DNA of 64,000 nucleotides, taken from contig JAHJDP010000099.1 in the NCBI GenBank assembly GCA_018831195.1, positions 55,450 through 119,449 of the forward strand, read 5' to 3'. Every line of letters starts with the position of its first letter. Positions within the stretch are counted from its first letter, which is position 1. This DNA comes from Candidatus Eisenbacteria bacterium (lineage in GTDB: Bacteria; Eisenbacteria; RBG-16-71-46; CAIMUX01; JAHJDP01). The position numbers were made by a program, and so were the translations under genes. Below the pieces are notes generated by a model. It searched no databases. It had not been told where the DNA came from and was given only the letters and a program-made list of their open reading frames with translations. This document shows positions 17,498-25,692 of this stretch, one piece after another.

Positions 17498-18150
17498 TGA
17501 TTGCGCTCAAGAAATCCCGCCAACAAAGGCGGACACAGGTAACTCGCAAGAAGCTTATGGAAGCGGCCCGGCAGGTTTTTGCCGAAAAAGGCCTGGATCT
17601 CACTAATGTCGGAGATATTACGGAGCGGGCTGATGTGGGCAAGGGGACCTTCTATTATCATTTCCAAACAAAAGAGAAGTTGATCCGTGAACTCATCCGG
17701 ATCCTGCTGGCCCAGCTGAGCAGCGACTTGCGGCGGGAGTGTGAAGATATTACGGATCTTGGACTCCTTCTGAATCGTCTCATCAGCGTTCATATTGCTT
17801 TTTTCAGCAACCGCTGGGAAGACTTTGTCCTATTTTATCAGGGTCGAGCCGATCTCACATTAGAACAAGGATATGCGGGTATTGAGACGACATTTATCGA
17901 GTATTTGAAAACCATCGAAAATCTCATTGCGGAGGTCATCCATCAGCCTTTATCCGATGCCGCGCTGAGGCGGATCGCCTGCGCCGTGGCCGGGTTTGTA
18001 TCGGGTTACTACTCATTTGCCGTCATTGCCGCCCCTGAAGACGAGGTGGGAAACGCATTGGTGCCGATGCAACAAGCCCTTGTCACCGGTTTGGTTCGGT
18101 TCATTGCGACGGCGACACAGCAAGAAATCTCAAGCGGTGGGAATGGGTGA
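17497..18150 (+). CDS. TetR/AcrR-family transcriptional regulator
   Basis: The ATG overlaps the decarboxylase stop (TAATG), so it is translationally coupled. The 217 residues have a standard N-terminal helix-turn-helix (about 12-58, ITERADVGKGTFYYHFQTKEKL) and an alpha-helical ligand-binding domain. As the fifth gene of the cluster it probably controls the operon in response to a pathway product or related ligand. The inverted repeat at 13248-13268 is a candidate site. Confidence 0.93.
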   Translation: MIALKKSRQQRRTQVTRKKLMEAARQVFAEKGLDLTNVGDITERADVGKGTFYYHFQTKEKLIRELIRILLAQLSSDLRRECEDITDLGLLLNRLISVHIAFFSNRWEDFVLFYQGRADLTLEQGYAGIETTFIEYLKTIENLIAEVIHQPLSDAALRRIACAVAGFVSGYYSFAVIAAPEDEVGNALVPMQQALVTGLVRFIATATQQEISSGGNG

Positions 18151-18337
18151 TGAGTTTCGCCCTCGGATGCGACTGAGCCGGCTCCCGGGGGAATCGGGCT
18201 TGAGTCGTTCCGAGACCGGTTTTTATTGATTCCTGCGCCTATGCTGACGATAATTTTGATATTGCTGAGCGGTGACAATGCCGGGTCCGGCTTCAAGGAA
18301 TTTCAAACAGTTTGAAATTATATCTGGGGTGACACCG

Positions 18338-18934
18338 ATGAATACTCAATTTCAGTATCAGATCTCAGAATATGATTGCGTTCCGATAACTTTCATCAAT
18401 GCCATAGTGCAGCTATTCGATCGAAAGGAAGTCCCACCCATCGTCCTCCAACATATCTATCTGTACAGCCTTGATACCGTAACCAGAGGAAATCGCTTGG
18501 GAAGAGCGGGAACCAGCAAGTTTGCCGTGCAACTCCTCGGGAATTGGCTTGCATCCTATAGAACGAAAAATTTCTCCGTGGCGACCAAATTTCTCCGACA
18601 GGATACGATCCACATGAAGCCCAAGAGCCGGATCATCAGGGCGTTGCAAACGGATGGGGTTGCCTTGTGTAATATCCATTTGGGACGTGGTGAATGGCAT
18701 TTCATTCTGGCGTTGGAAATCAAAGGAAACCGAGTCCTCTTCTTTGATCCCTATTATCGAACCTCCGTTCGGGGGCTTCGTGGAGTGGTCGAGGTACTGG
18801 CCGAAAACGGGAAGCCTAGATCTCCCAATTTGGCCATTGATATCGATTGGTTTGATCGAACGGATGAGAGATCCCGCTTCTGCATGGGACCGGTTGATAT
18901 GCGGGAATGCCTCCTGATGTGGAAGAATCGGTAG
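18338..18934 (+). CDS. Stand-alone C39-like papain-fold protein
   Basis: I place the start at the ATG at 18338 (GGGGTG upstream), giving 198 residues; a GTG at 18272 would add 22 residues outside the domain. A cysteine-protease-like triad is visible: Cys14 in the EYDCVPI motif, His121 in RGEWHFILA, and Asp137 in FFDPYYR. This is the Peptidase_C39_2/BtrH-N-like arrangement. There is no transporter and no membrane segment, unlike bacteriocin exporters with C39 domains. Such free proteins may act as peptidases, amidases or acyltransferases. It lies 187 bases after the TetR gene, so it may belong to the cluster or be a separate gene. Confidence 0.7.
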   Translation: MNTQFQYQISEYDCVPITFINAIVQLFDRKEVPPIVLQHIYLYSLDTVTRGNRLGRAGTSKFAVQLLGNWLASYRTKNFSVATKFLRQDTIHMKPKSRIIRALQTDGVALCNIHLGRGEWHFILALEIKGNRVLFFDPYYRTSVRGLRGVVEVLAENGKPRSPNLAIDIDWFDRTDERSRFCMGPVDMRECLLMWKNR

Positions 18935-18993
18935 GGCCGTTCAACAAGAAAGATCTTTCCAGCGAATTGTTGGCGCATGCGTTTCCGGGGTCA

Positions 18994-19914
18994 TCATTCG
19001 GGCAATGCCCGGATAGTTCCTTTTCGGTGGGGGCGGAGCTCTGTTATGAGAACACCCACCAATACAATAAGCCCTCCAATAACAAAGGGAATACCGAGGG
19101 GTTCGCCGAGAATGAAATAGGCGGCTGACGCCGCGATGATCGGTTGTACATTATGATAGGCCGCGACACGCGAGGCTTCCGTTTGCTTGAGAACCCAATA
19201 CCATAGAAGATATGAAATCACGGATGTCCCCAGAGCGACCCAAAGCAGGGCGATCCAGGCTTTCATCGGAACGGGCGTGTAATCGAAGGTGATGGCTCGA
19301 TAGAGGCCAAAGGGCAAATAGCTGATCGCTCCAAATGTCAGGGCATAGGCCGTGACCCGTATGGCTCCATATTTCATGACCAGAGGCTTACCGAGAACAG
19401 AGTAGGCGGCCCATGCGAGGACCGATTCGAAAATAATCAAATCCCCCAGCAGGTGCTCCGGTCCAAATCCAACCGCGCCCCGCAAAATAATAATGACAAC
19501 ACCGCAAATGGCGATTCCGATACCCAGGCTTCTCCGCCAAGTCAGCTTTTCCTTGAGGTAGATTCTGGCCAGGACGCAGATCCAAATTGGGGTTGTGGCG
19601 AAGAGGAGGGCTCCGTCACCGGCTGTTGTCATCGATTGGCCGACAAGATAGGTTGTCTGGTTTAAGAGGATGATCAATATTCCCAATCCGGCGATCCGCC
19701 ATAGATCTGTTCTTGTAACGGGAATGTCAAAACGCCGGAATTGTACAATAGTCAAGAGAATGACCGAGGCGATCATAAACCGGTAGAAAGCGAAAGTAAA
19801 AGGTTCGATCGCCGCCAAGCCGATCTTGGCGGCGGGAAAGGTGAGGGCGCCGAAGGTCTGCTGGATCAGGAGAACGCCGATGATCCATCCCATACGGATA
19901 TTGCTCTTTGTCAT
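18994..19914 (-). CDS. EamA/DMT-family transporter
   Basis: The 306 residues form ten hydrophobic helices in two EamA repeats, with PAAKIGLAAIEPFTFAFYRF in the first and VISYLLWYWVLKQTEASRVAAY in the second. Members export metabolites or amino acids, or take up small solutes. It converges with the C39-like gene and could export the product of the neighbouring cluster, but it is on the other strand and could equally be unrelated. Confidence 0.93.
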   Translation of the reverse strand: MTKSNIRMGWIIGVLLIQQTFGALTFPAAKIGLAAIEPFTFAFYRFMIASVILLTIVQFRRFDIPVTRTDLWRIAGLGILIILLNQTTYLVGQSMTTAGDGALLFATTPIWICVLARIYLKEKLTWRRSLGIGIAICGVVIIILRGAVGFGPEHLLGDLIIFESVLAWAAYSVLGKPLVMKYGAIRVTAYALTFGAISYLPFGLYRAITFDYTPVPMKAWIALLWVALGTSVISYLLWYWVLKQTEASRVAAYHNVQPIIAASAAYFILGEPLGIPFVIGGLIVLVGVLITELRPHRKGTIRALPE

Positions 19915-19928
19915 CAGCTTGCGGGTGA

Positions 19929-20108
19929 TCAGGTTTTAGGCCGTTCTTCCCGCTGTCCCCCCGCTTTCTTCCTCCGCTCATCGACAGCGCGTTGAAGCAG
20001 AAATTCGATCTGTCCATTAACGCTGCGAAATTCCTGCGCCGCCCACCGGTTCAGCTCTTCCCACAGGGCAGGGCTCATCCGTAGTAGGATTTTTTTCCGC
20101 TGAGCCAT
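19929..20108 (-). CDS. Arc-like ribbon-helix-helix protein, 59 residues
   Basis: This small ORF starts at the ATG at 20108 with GCAGGATC upstream, 10 bases after the SPFH stop. The product begins MAQRKKILLRMSPALWEEL and contains RSVNGQIEFLLQRAV, the beta-strand/helix/helix pattern of Arc/MetJ-type DNA-binding proteins, with a basic tail. Small Arc-like proteins recurrently follow SPFH genes in bacteria. It may repress the pair through the palindrome at 21023-21044. No toxin gene is seen beside it. Confidence 0.82.
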   Translation of the reverse strand: MAQRKKILLRMSPALWEELNRWAAQEFRSVNGQIEFLLQRAVDERRKKAGGQREERPKT

Positions 20109-20118
20109 GATCCTGCGG

Positions 20119-20997
20119 CTACTGGTAAAGCGTACCCGTGTTCACGACCGGAGTGGCGGATGACTCACTGCAGAGTACAACAAGCAGGTTGCTGACCATA
20201 GCCGCTTTCCTCTCTTCATCCATCTCCACTACCTTCTTTTCCGATAGTTTCTCGAGGGCAAGCTCGACCATACTCACAGCGCCCTCGACAATCTGGGTCC
20301 GCGCGGCAACCACCGCGACAGCCTGCTGACGGCGCAGCATCGCTTCAGCGATTTCCGGAGCATAAGCGAGGTGGCTGAGCCGGGCCTCGATGACATTGAT
20401 ACCGGCCCGTTCGAAGCGCTCGCTCAATTCCTGCTCGAGGACATCATTGACCTGCTCTTTGCCCGCCCGGAGCGTCAGCGTTTCCTCGTCATCATCTCCG
20501 AAGGTGTCGTAGGGATAGGAGCCGGCGAGGTGCCGGATAGCGGCCTCGCTCTGTACAACGACATAGTGTTCAAAATCATCGACCTCAAAAGAGGCTTGGA
20601 AGGTGTCTTCGACCTGCCAGACGACGACCGCGGCGATTTCGATCGGGTTTCCGGCCTTATCATTGACCTTGATATGCTCGCTGTTCAGGTTTCTTGCCCT
20701 CAGGGTAATCCTCTTTTTTGTCAGAAAGGGATTGGCCCAGAAGAAGCCGTTCTTCTTCACCGTTCCCTTATAGGTTCCAAAGAGAACCAGCACCCTGGAA
20801 TCATTGGGATTGATGACAAAGAGGCCGGTCATGGTCAGGAGGCCGACGATGAAGCATCCGACGACCCCGATGATCAGAAAGCCGTTTTCCGTCCGAATCC
20901 CCTGAATCAGACAGAAGACGCCGGCAGCAAGAAGAAGAATCGCCAGGAACAGCATTGCGTACCCGGATTGCGGGGAGTGAGTTTTTTCAGATGCCAT
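20119..20997 (-). CDS. SPFH/Band 7 (stomatin-like) membrane protein
   Basis: From the ATG at 20997 (AAAGGAG 8 bases upstream) the product is 292 residues. Two adjacent N-terminal transmembrane helices (about 10-30 and 36-58) are followed by an SPFH domain (FVINPNDSRVLVLFGTYKGTV to about residue 230) and a helical tail. Stomatin-like proteins oligomerise in membranes and organise lipid microdomains or protect proteases and channels. The RHH gene lies immediately downstream, and a perfect palindrome precedes the start. Confidence 0.92.
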   Translation of the reverse strand: MASEKTHSPQSGYAMLFLAILLLAAGVFCLIQGIRTENGFLIIGVVGCFIVGLLTMTGLFVINPNDSRVLVLFGTYKGTVKKNGFFWANPFLTKKRITLRARNLNSEHIKVNDKAGNPIEIAAVVVWQVEDTFQASFEVDDFEHYVVVQSEAAIRHLAGSYPYDTFGDDDEETLTLRAGKEQVNDVLEQELSERFERAGINVIEARLSHLAYAPEIAEAMLRRQQAVAVVAARTQIVEGAVSMVELALEKLSEKKVVEMDEERKAAMVSNLLVVLCSESSATPVVNTGTLYQ

Positions 20998-21022
20998 GAT
21001 GGATCTCCTTTTTTTGAGTGAC

Positions 21023-21044
21023 ATCAATATGATATCATATTGAT
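21023..21044. promoter_or_regulatory. Perfect 22-bp palindrome upstream of the SPFH-RHH pair
   Basis: The half-site ATCAATATGAT is followed directly by its exact complement ATCATATTGAT, 26 bases before the SPFH start. It contains several TGATA/TATCA-like submotifs at short spacing, as expected for cooperative ribbon-helix-helix dimers. I infer an operator for the 59-residue protein. Confidence 0.65.
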
Positions 21045-21088
21045 AGCTCCTGTCAAGGGAGATCGAGCGATCCGCGGCGTGTTTGTAT

Positions 21089-22129
21089 CTAAACCCATTC
21101 TCCTTCCCGGACTTGATCCTTCTTGAGCTTGTTTCGCAATTGAATAATCCGGTCTGGGGTGACCGATTCGTTTTCCGGCAAGGGATTATCGCCCTTGGAA
21201 CGGCCCATCTCCATCACACTTTTAAGCTTCTTCAGAATCTCCGCGCCTTCCATCGCCGTCGCGGCATCATCGTAGTAGCTGAACCAGGGATATCCGGCAT
21301 CGGTATACTCACGCGCTGTGAGCGGTGTTGATGGCGGTTGTTCGCCTGTTATGGCCCGCCAAACCAAGGAATTGGAGATGTGGACAAAACACCGGCTGGC
21401 CTGAGCTGTATCCCAATCCTCAAAATCGAAGGGGTCATCATAAATCTCTTGTTCCATCCGGCCGCCGGGCGCAAGACCCATGTTGGGTAACGGCGCTGAG
21501 AGACATTCGCACAAGGGTTCGGCCATGGAGGCCCGCATCATCTTCGCAAGACGGATCTTCGGGAATCGTTTCTCGAATACCTCGCGCTTCATCGGATAAA
21601 CAATGATCTGGAGTCCGCCGTATTCACCCTTTCCGGTGATTTGTTCTTCGGCGCTGAAACCCGATCCAAGGGGCATGGCCACAAACTGACGGATGATCCC
21701 CTTTTCGATGCAATACCCGTCAAGCCAGGGTTGCGGAGGAGCGACCATATAATCCTGCGGTTTCTTATGGATCGCGTTTGTCCATTCTTTGCCCGTTACG
21801 GCGTCGATTTTTCCCGCCGCCACTTTTATGGCGAAGGGATAGGCGGCGCCATGATCTTCCACATACTCCGAACCAAAACTCAGCCACATCGCTTCCGATT
21901 GGTACATGGGAAGAATGACTCCCCCGAATTTGATCCACTGAGCGGGCACATTCTTGGCATAGTCATCGACATGCCGAAGGGGGAAGGAACCCAGCCCCGG
22001 CGGGAGGGAATAGGCGCTGCCGTCATCCGGTATCCGCAGGGTTCTCTGAAAGTTAAAGTGTAGACTTGCTTGTGGGTGTACTTTCGGAAAGGTGAAGTTT
22101 AAGGCATCATTTTTAAGTTCGATCATCAC
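21089..22129 (-). CDS. Conserved protein of unknown function
   Basis: The 346-residue protein is soluble, with no signal peptide or membrane helix. It has the look of a widely distributed uncharacterised family, with segments WIKFGGVILPMYQSEAMW, KPQDYMVAPPQPWLDG and IRQFVAMPLGSGFSAE followed by TGKGEYGGLQI. The last 50 residues are charged and probably helical. I know of no assigned function. It lies 21 bases downstream of an XRE regulator on the same strand, so the two form a pair. Confidence 0.7.
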   Translation of the reverse strand: MMIELKNDALNFTFPKVHPQASLHFNFQRTLRIPDDGSAYSLPPGLGSFPLRHVDDYAKNVPAQWIKFGGVILPMYQSEAMWLSFGSEYVEDHGAAYPFAIKVAAGKIDAVTGKEWTNAIHKKPQDYMVAPPQPWLDGYCIEKGIIRQFVAMPLGSGFSAEEQITGKGEYGGLQIIVYPMKREVFEKRFPKIRLAKMMRASMAEPLCECLSAPLPNMGLAPGGRMEQEIYDDPFDFEDWDTAQASRCFVHISNSLVWRAITGEQPPSTPLTAREYTDAGYPWFSYYDDAATAMEGAEILKKLKSVMEMGRSKGDNPLPENESVTPDRIIQLRNKLKKDQVREGEWV

Positions 22130-22150
22130 TCTGTCTCCTTATGTGGACGG

Positions 22151-22504
22151 CTACCATTCACCGTCCCGCACTTCGCGCGCCAATCGAATCACGGATTGAT
22201 CGGGCAACCTCTTCAACTCGCGAATCAATTCGCCAAAAAGAACCGGCCGTTTCCTGATGATCTCCTGTAGATCACGCGAAACCTTTCCGGCCAGGGCCAG
22301 GAGAACGTCCGGATCCTCCTTGAGGTCGCGAGCCAGCGCGCGAATCTTGAGTTCGGAGGGGGGGGGCTGCTCACTGCGCTCGATCTTGCTCAGGTAGGAG
22401 GGCTCCAGACCGACTCGGACGGCGACCTGCCGGACCGAGTAAGATCGATCACTCTCCTTGAGCCGTTCCCGGACTGCTCTGATGTAGGGGCCGAATTGAT
22501 CCAT
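22151..22504 (-). CDS. XRE-family helix-turn-helix regulator
   Basis: The 117 residues carry a Cro/CI-type HTH at about 22-60 (YSVRQVAVRVGLEPSYLSKIERSEQPPP), followed by a helical C-terminal half without a peptidase or toxin domain. It probably represses its own operon with the downstream unknown gene through the inverted repeat at 22551-22564. Confidence 0.9.
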   Translation of the reverse strand: MDQFGPYIRAVRERLKESDRSYSVRQVAVRVGLEPSYLSKIERSEQPPPSELKIRALARDLKEDPDVLLALAGKVSRDLQEIIRKRPVLFGELIRELKRLPDQSVIRLAREVRDGEW

Positions 22505-22550
22505 CTCACCACCTCGCTTCTTGGTCTCATTTCTTTGTTATGTATAGTAT

Positions 22551-22564
22551 GTAGTACTTACTAC
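22551..22564. promoter_or_regulatory. Inverted repeat upstream of the XRE gene
   Basis: GTAGTA and TACTAC flank a two-base centre, 47 bases before the XRE start, in an AT-rich stretch (TATGTATAGTATGTAG) that could hold the promoter. A Cro-like dimer site is inferred. The remainder of 22505-22828 shows no gene. Confidence 0.5.
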
Positions 22565-22828
22565 ACACATTCAATAAAAAATTCCGTTTTCGATGATAAT
22601 TTTCTAACTGTAATGTTTGCAATTAGTTAGAAATCAGACCCCGATGCGATCCCGGTCGATCCGCCCCGATGCCCCCGGTCCCACAACGGCCCGGACCCCG
22701 CGGTCTCCTCGGTTCCACGACAGATTCCAGGCGTTGACTCCGTCCGGCGGCTTTGTGTAATATGCCACAGGTGACATAAATTAAGCAGAATCAACTCAAC
22801 AAAAAGATTGCCGAACCGGAGATAGGGA

Positions 22829-23623
22829 ATGCCGCGCCCGAACCACCTCCGCCCTCAAATGAGGATCTTCCTTCTCCTGCTGTTTTTTTCGGGTTGTGGG
22901 AAGGATTCGTATCTGTCGGAGTCGGCGGGTCCCACCGCTTCGATCGAATTTGGAGAGGGCATTGAAGTTGTTACACCGCATGAAACGGTTCTCCGAATCT
23001 TCGATGATTTCACTCCGACGACGCATCAAAATCGCCCCGCCCTTCCGTTGCGGGAGCTTGTCGGCGAAGATGCCGTCGTCAAACCCGACCTTTATGGCTA
23101 CCGCTTCATTGGGACGGATGGTTTTTATCCCAACATGCCAGGCAAGGGATACGGCGACAATACGTGGGCTCAACTCCAGTACGGTTATCTCGATCTTGCC
23201 GACATTCGCGTTGATTTTGATACCGAGCGGGATCCGGAGCTTCGCAACGGCCACAATGTTAAATGGCTTATCCAGGTTCAGCTGCTCCGTTCGATTGATG
23301 TTCAGTGGAGCGGCGGCCGAAAGCTGGCAACGCTTCGCGAACTCGATGCTGAGATCATTCCTGACGCTTATCAACAGGCCGGGGAGGAAGGCCTGACACT
23401 GGCTAATGTTGTGATCTCCGCCGCCCCGGCTGATATTGTTTATGAGAGTTTTCTTTACCGTGTTCTATCACGGGAGAATGAATCGCTTCCCCGGCTGCTC
23501 ACCTGGGAGGAAATGAGCGCGACCTACTATGTCTTGGAATCCGATAGTGTCGTCATGCTCGAGGCGCTCGGTCCCACCTATCAAATCAGTGAGCCGAAAT
23601 CGATCCGGATGGAGGCGAAGTGA
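22829..23623 (+). CDS. Lipoprotein of a TonB-receptor operon
   Basis: The 264-residue protein has a signal ending in FFSGC (Cys23), so it should be a lipoprotein. The mature part shows no motif I recognise; it contains repeated acidic and aromatic strands (YGYRFIGTDGFYPN, QYGYLDLADIRVDFD). The position directly upstream of, and coupled to, the TonB-dependent receptor suggests it is a surface-exposed or periplasmic partner that binds the receptor's substrate. GGAGATAGGGA precedes the ATG. Confidence 0.75.
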   Translation: MPRPNHLRPQMRIFLLLLFFSGCGKDSYLSESAGPTASIEFGEGIEVVTPHETVLRIFDDFTPTTHQNRPALPLRELVGEDAVVKPDLYGYRFIGTDGFYPNMPGKGYGDNTWAQLQYGYLDLADIRVDFDTERDPELRNGHNVKWLIQVQLLRSIDVQWSGGRKLATLRELDAEIIPDAYQQAGEEGLTLANVVISAAPADIVYESFLYRVLSRENESLPRLLTWEEMSATYYVLESDSVVMLEALGPTYQISEPKSIRMEAK

Positions 23624-25638
23624 TGAAAACAGGGGGTTTTCTCACGATCGTTTCTCTGGCGATTCTCCTGACGGCCAGCGCCGCAGTTTCCGGGACAACA
23701 GCGGATGAGTCTGAGAAAAAGCCCGACGAGAACGGCTTTGCCTCGAAACCGATCGTTCCCCCCTGGCGGGCCCGGTCCGCGGCCTGGTCGGATTCTCTCG
23801 ATGCCTATCTCTATCTCGGGGAGATCATTGTTACCGGTGACCGCTGGCGGGAGGGGCATCATGCCCGCACCGAGGTCGTTGCATCTGAAGATATCGCCGC
23901 GCAACCAGGATACTCCGCGGGGGAGGTTTTGAAGTCGGTCCCGGGCGTCGGGGTCAGCTCGGGGCGCAAGGATGAATCGAGCATCACCATCCGCGGTTTC
24001 GATTCCCGCCGGGTGTCGATCATGGTCGACGGCCGTCCGGTGAACCTTCCCTATTACGGCACCTTCAACATTTCTTCGATGAGTCTCGACAAGCTCGAAA
24101 AAATCATGGTTGTTCGCGGACCGACAAGTGTCACCTACGGCCCCAACGTGATGGGCGGCGTCGTGAACTTTGTCACGGCCCGGGGGAAGGATCATCCGGG
24201 CACGCGTTTTCGCTTCCTGGCGGGTAATCATGATACCGGCGAAGCCCTGCTCACACATGGAAGGATCCTCGGCGATTGGGATATCTATGTCAGCTTCCGT
24301 GGTGGGGGGAGCGATGGATCGGTGATGCCCCGGAGTTTTAAGCCTATCGGTTATATGGGCATGGAGGATGGTGGTTTCCGCGATAACAGCGATTACACCG
24401 AGTACGATCTATTCGGAAAGGTCGGTTATTCGGCGGGGGCCAGGACCGACCTCGCCTTCTCCTGCGGCTATCATACGATTGAGAAGGGCGTTCCCGCCGC
24501 CGTCGACGAGGAGCGGTATTGGAGATTCACCGATTGGGTGCGCACTTTCGCCGACGTGACGATGAGGCGGCAGATTCGGCCGCATACTTATCTGGAAGCG
24601 AAGGCCTACGGGGATGTCTTTATCAATACGCTTGTCGATTATGAGGACGCTTCGTATGACCCGGCGGCTGTTTTTTACAACAGCACACACCGCAATTGGG
24701 ATGTCGGCGGTATCGCCTCCCTCGAACATCAGTGGTCAACGCGCCTGCATGGAACCTACGGGTTGAATCTGCGTGAGGATCAAATCAAAAAGCGGATGAA
24801 TCCCGAGGAACCGTGGCTTTACCACCATCAAGTCACCGGATCGCTCAGCGCTGAACACCATGGCAGGATCACCGACAATCTTTGGGGTTCGTGCGGCATC
24901 TCCGACAATTTCATGATTCATAATCATATGAAAGATGTCGATCAGATCCCCGGCTTCTCCGCCGGAATGACGCTTGAACTCGAATCTATCTGGAGTCTTT
25001 CCGCGTCCACTGGACAGGGATCGCGTTTTCCCACCCTGAGCCAGTTATGGGGCGACCGTTCCGGGAACAGGGATCTTCGACCTGAGATCACCCGGCGGTA
25101 CGAGTTCGGCGTCAATGCCAGGCCCGCCGGCGGTTTTCAGGGGGAGTTAACATTTTTCTGGAATGATCTTCGGGATCTCATCGATCGTGACGCCGCCCGG
25201 GCCGGGAAATATTACAATATCCAAACAGCCGAAAGCCGGGGTTTTGAATTGGCCGGAAGAAAGCCGCTCTTCGAGTGGCTCGATTTTCAGGCGTCCTATA
25301 CGTACACGGGCACAAAAAACCGCCATACGGGGGATCCTCTGGATCTCATCCCCGAAAATAAATTGGATGGCAGGCTTATTGGATATTCCGCCGGGCGGGA
25401 TACCCGGTGGGTGCTTGTCATTACCCATGTCGGTGAGCGTTTTGACAGTGAATCGCTAACCAGTCACCAGACGCTCGGCGCTTACACGACCGGGGATTGT
25501 CTCGTCAGCACGCACCTCAGCCGGCATCTTTCTTTGACTTTGGAAATTTTAAACATCAGCGACCTCGATTACGAAGAGGAAACGATGTATCCGGCGCCGG
25601 GAAGAACGGTTCTCGCCGCCGCAACGGTCGATTTCTAA
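23623..25638 (+). CDS. TonB-dependent outer-membrane receptor
   Basis: The ATG at 23623 overlaps the lipoprotein stop (TGATG) and has GGAGG 7 bases upstream; a GTG at 23620 adds one residue. The 671 residues start with a signal peptide. A plug domain follows at about 65-180 (EIIVTGDRW, then VLKSVPGVGVSSGR, ITIRGFDSRRVSIMVDGRPV and a VVRGPTSVTYGPN motif), then a 22-strand-type barrel ending in TVLAAATVDF. It imports a large or scarce substrate, such as a metal chelate, cobamide or glycan. The ligand is unknown; the three downstream secreted proteins are the best clue. Confidence 0.95.
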   Translation: MKTGGFLTIVSLAILLTASAAVSGTTADESEKKPDENGFASKPIVPPWRARSAAWSDSLDAYLYLGEIIVTGDRWREGHHARTEVVASEDIAAQPGYSAGEVLKSVPGVGVSSGRKDESSITIRGFDSRRVSIMVDGRPVNLPYYGTFNISSMSLDKLEKIMVVRGPTSVTYGPNVMGGVVNFVTARGKDHPGTRFRFLAGNHDTGEALLTHGRILGDWDIYVSFRGGGSDGSVMPRSFKPIGYMGMEDGGFRDNSDYTEYDLFGKVGYSAGARTDLAFSCGYHTIEKGVPAAVDEERYWRFTDWVRTFADVTMRRQIRPHTYLEAKAYGDVFINTLVDYEDASYDPAAVFYNSTHRNWDVGGIASLEHQWSTRLHGTYGLNLREDQIKKRMNPEEPWLYHHQVTGSLSAEHHGRITDNLWGSCGISDNFMIHNHMKDVDQIPGFSAGMTLELESIWSLSASTGQGSRFPTLSQLWGDRSGNRDLRPEITRRYEFGVNARPAGGFQGELTFFWNDLRDLIDRDAARAGKYYNIQTAESRGFELAGRKPLFEWLDFQASYTYTGTKNRHTGDPLDLIPENKLDGRLIGYSAGRDTRWVLVITHVGERFDSESLTSHQTLGAYTTGDCLVSTHLSRHLSLTLEILNISDLDYEEETMYPAPGRTVLAAATVDF

Positions 25639-25692
25639 ATGGGAATCGTTTGCAGCCGTATGAAACATAAAACAACCAGGAGGAATCACAAC

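Noticed and set aside
18994..19914. DMT transporter as a proven part of the SpeD-like cluster
   Set aside because: It lies on the opposite strand and converges with the cluster; I kept it only as a possible exporter.
19929..20997. Toxin-antitoxin module
   Set aside because: The RHH protein pairs with an SPFH membrane protein, not a toxin; no RelE, MazF or PIN-type product is adjacent.
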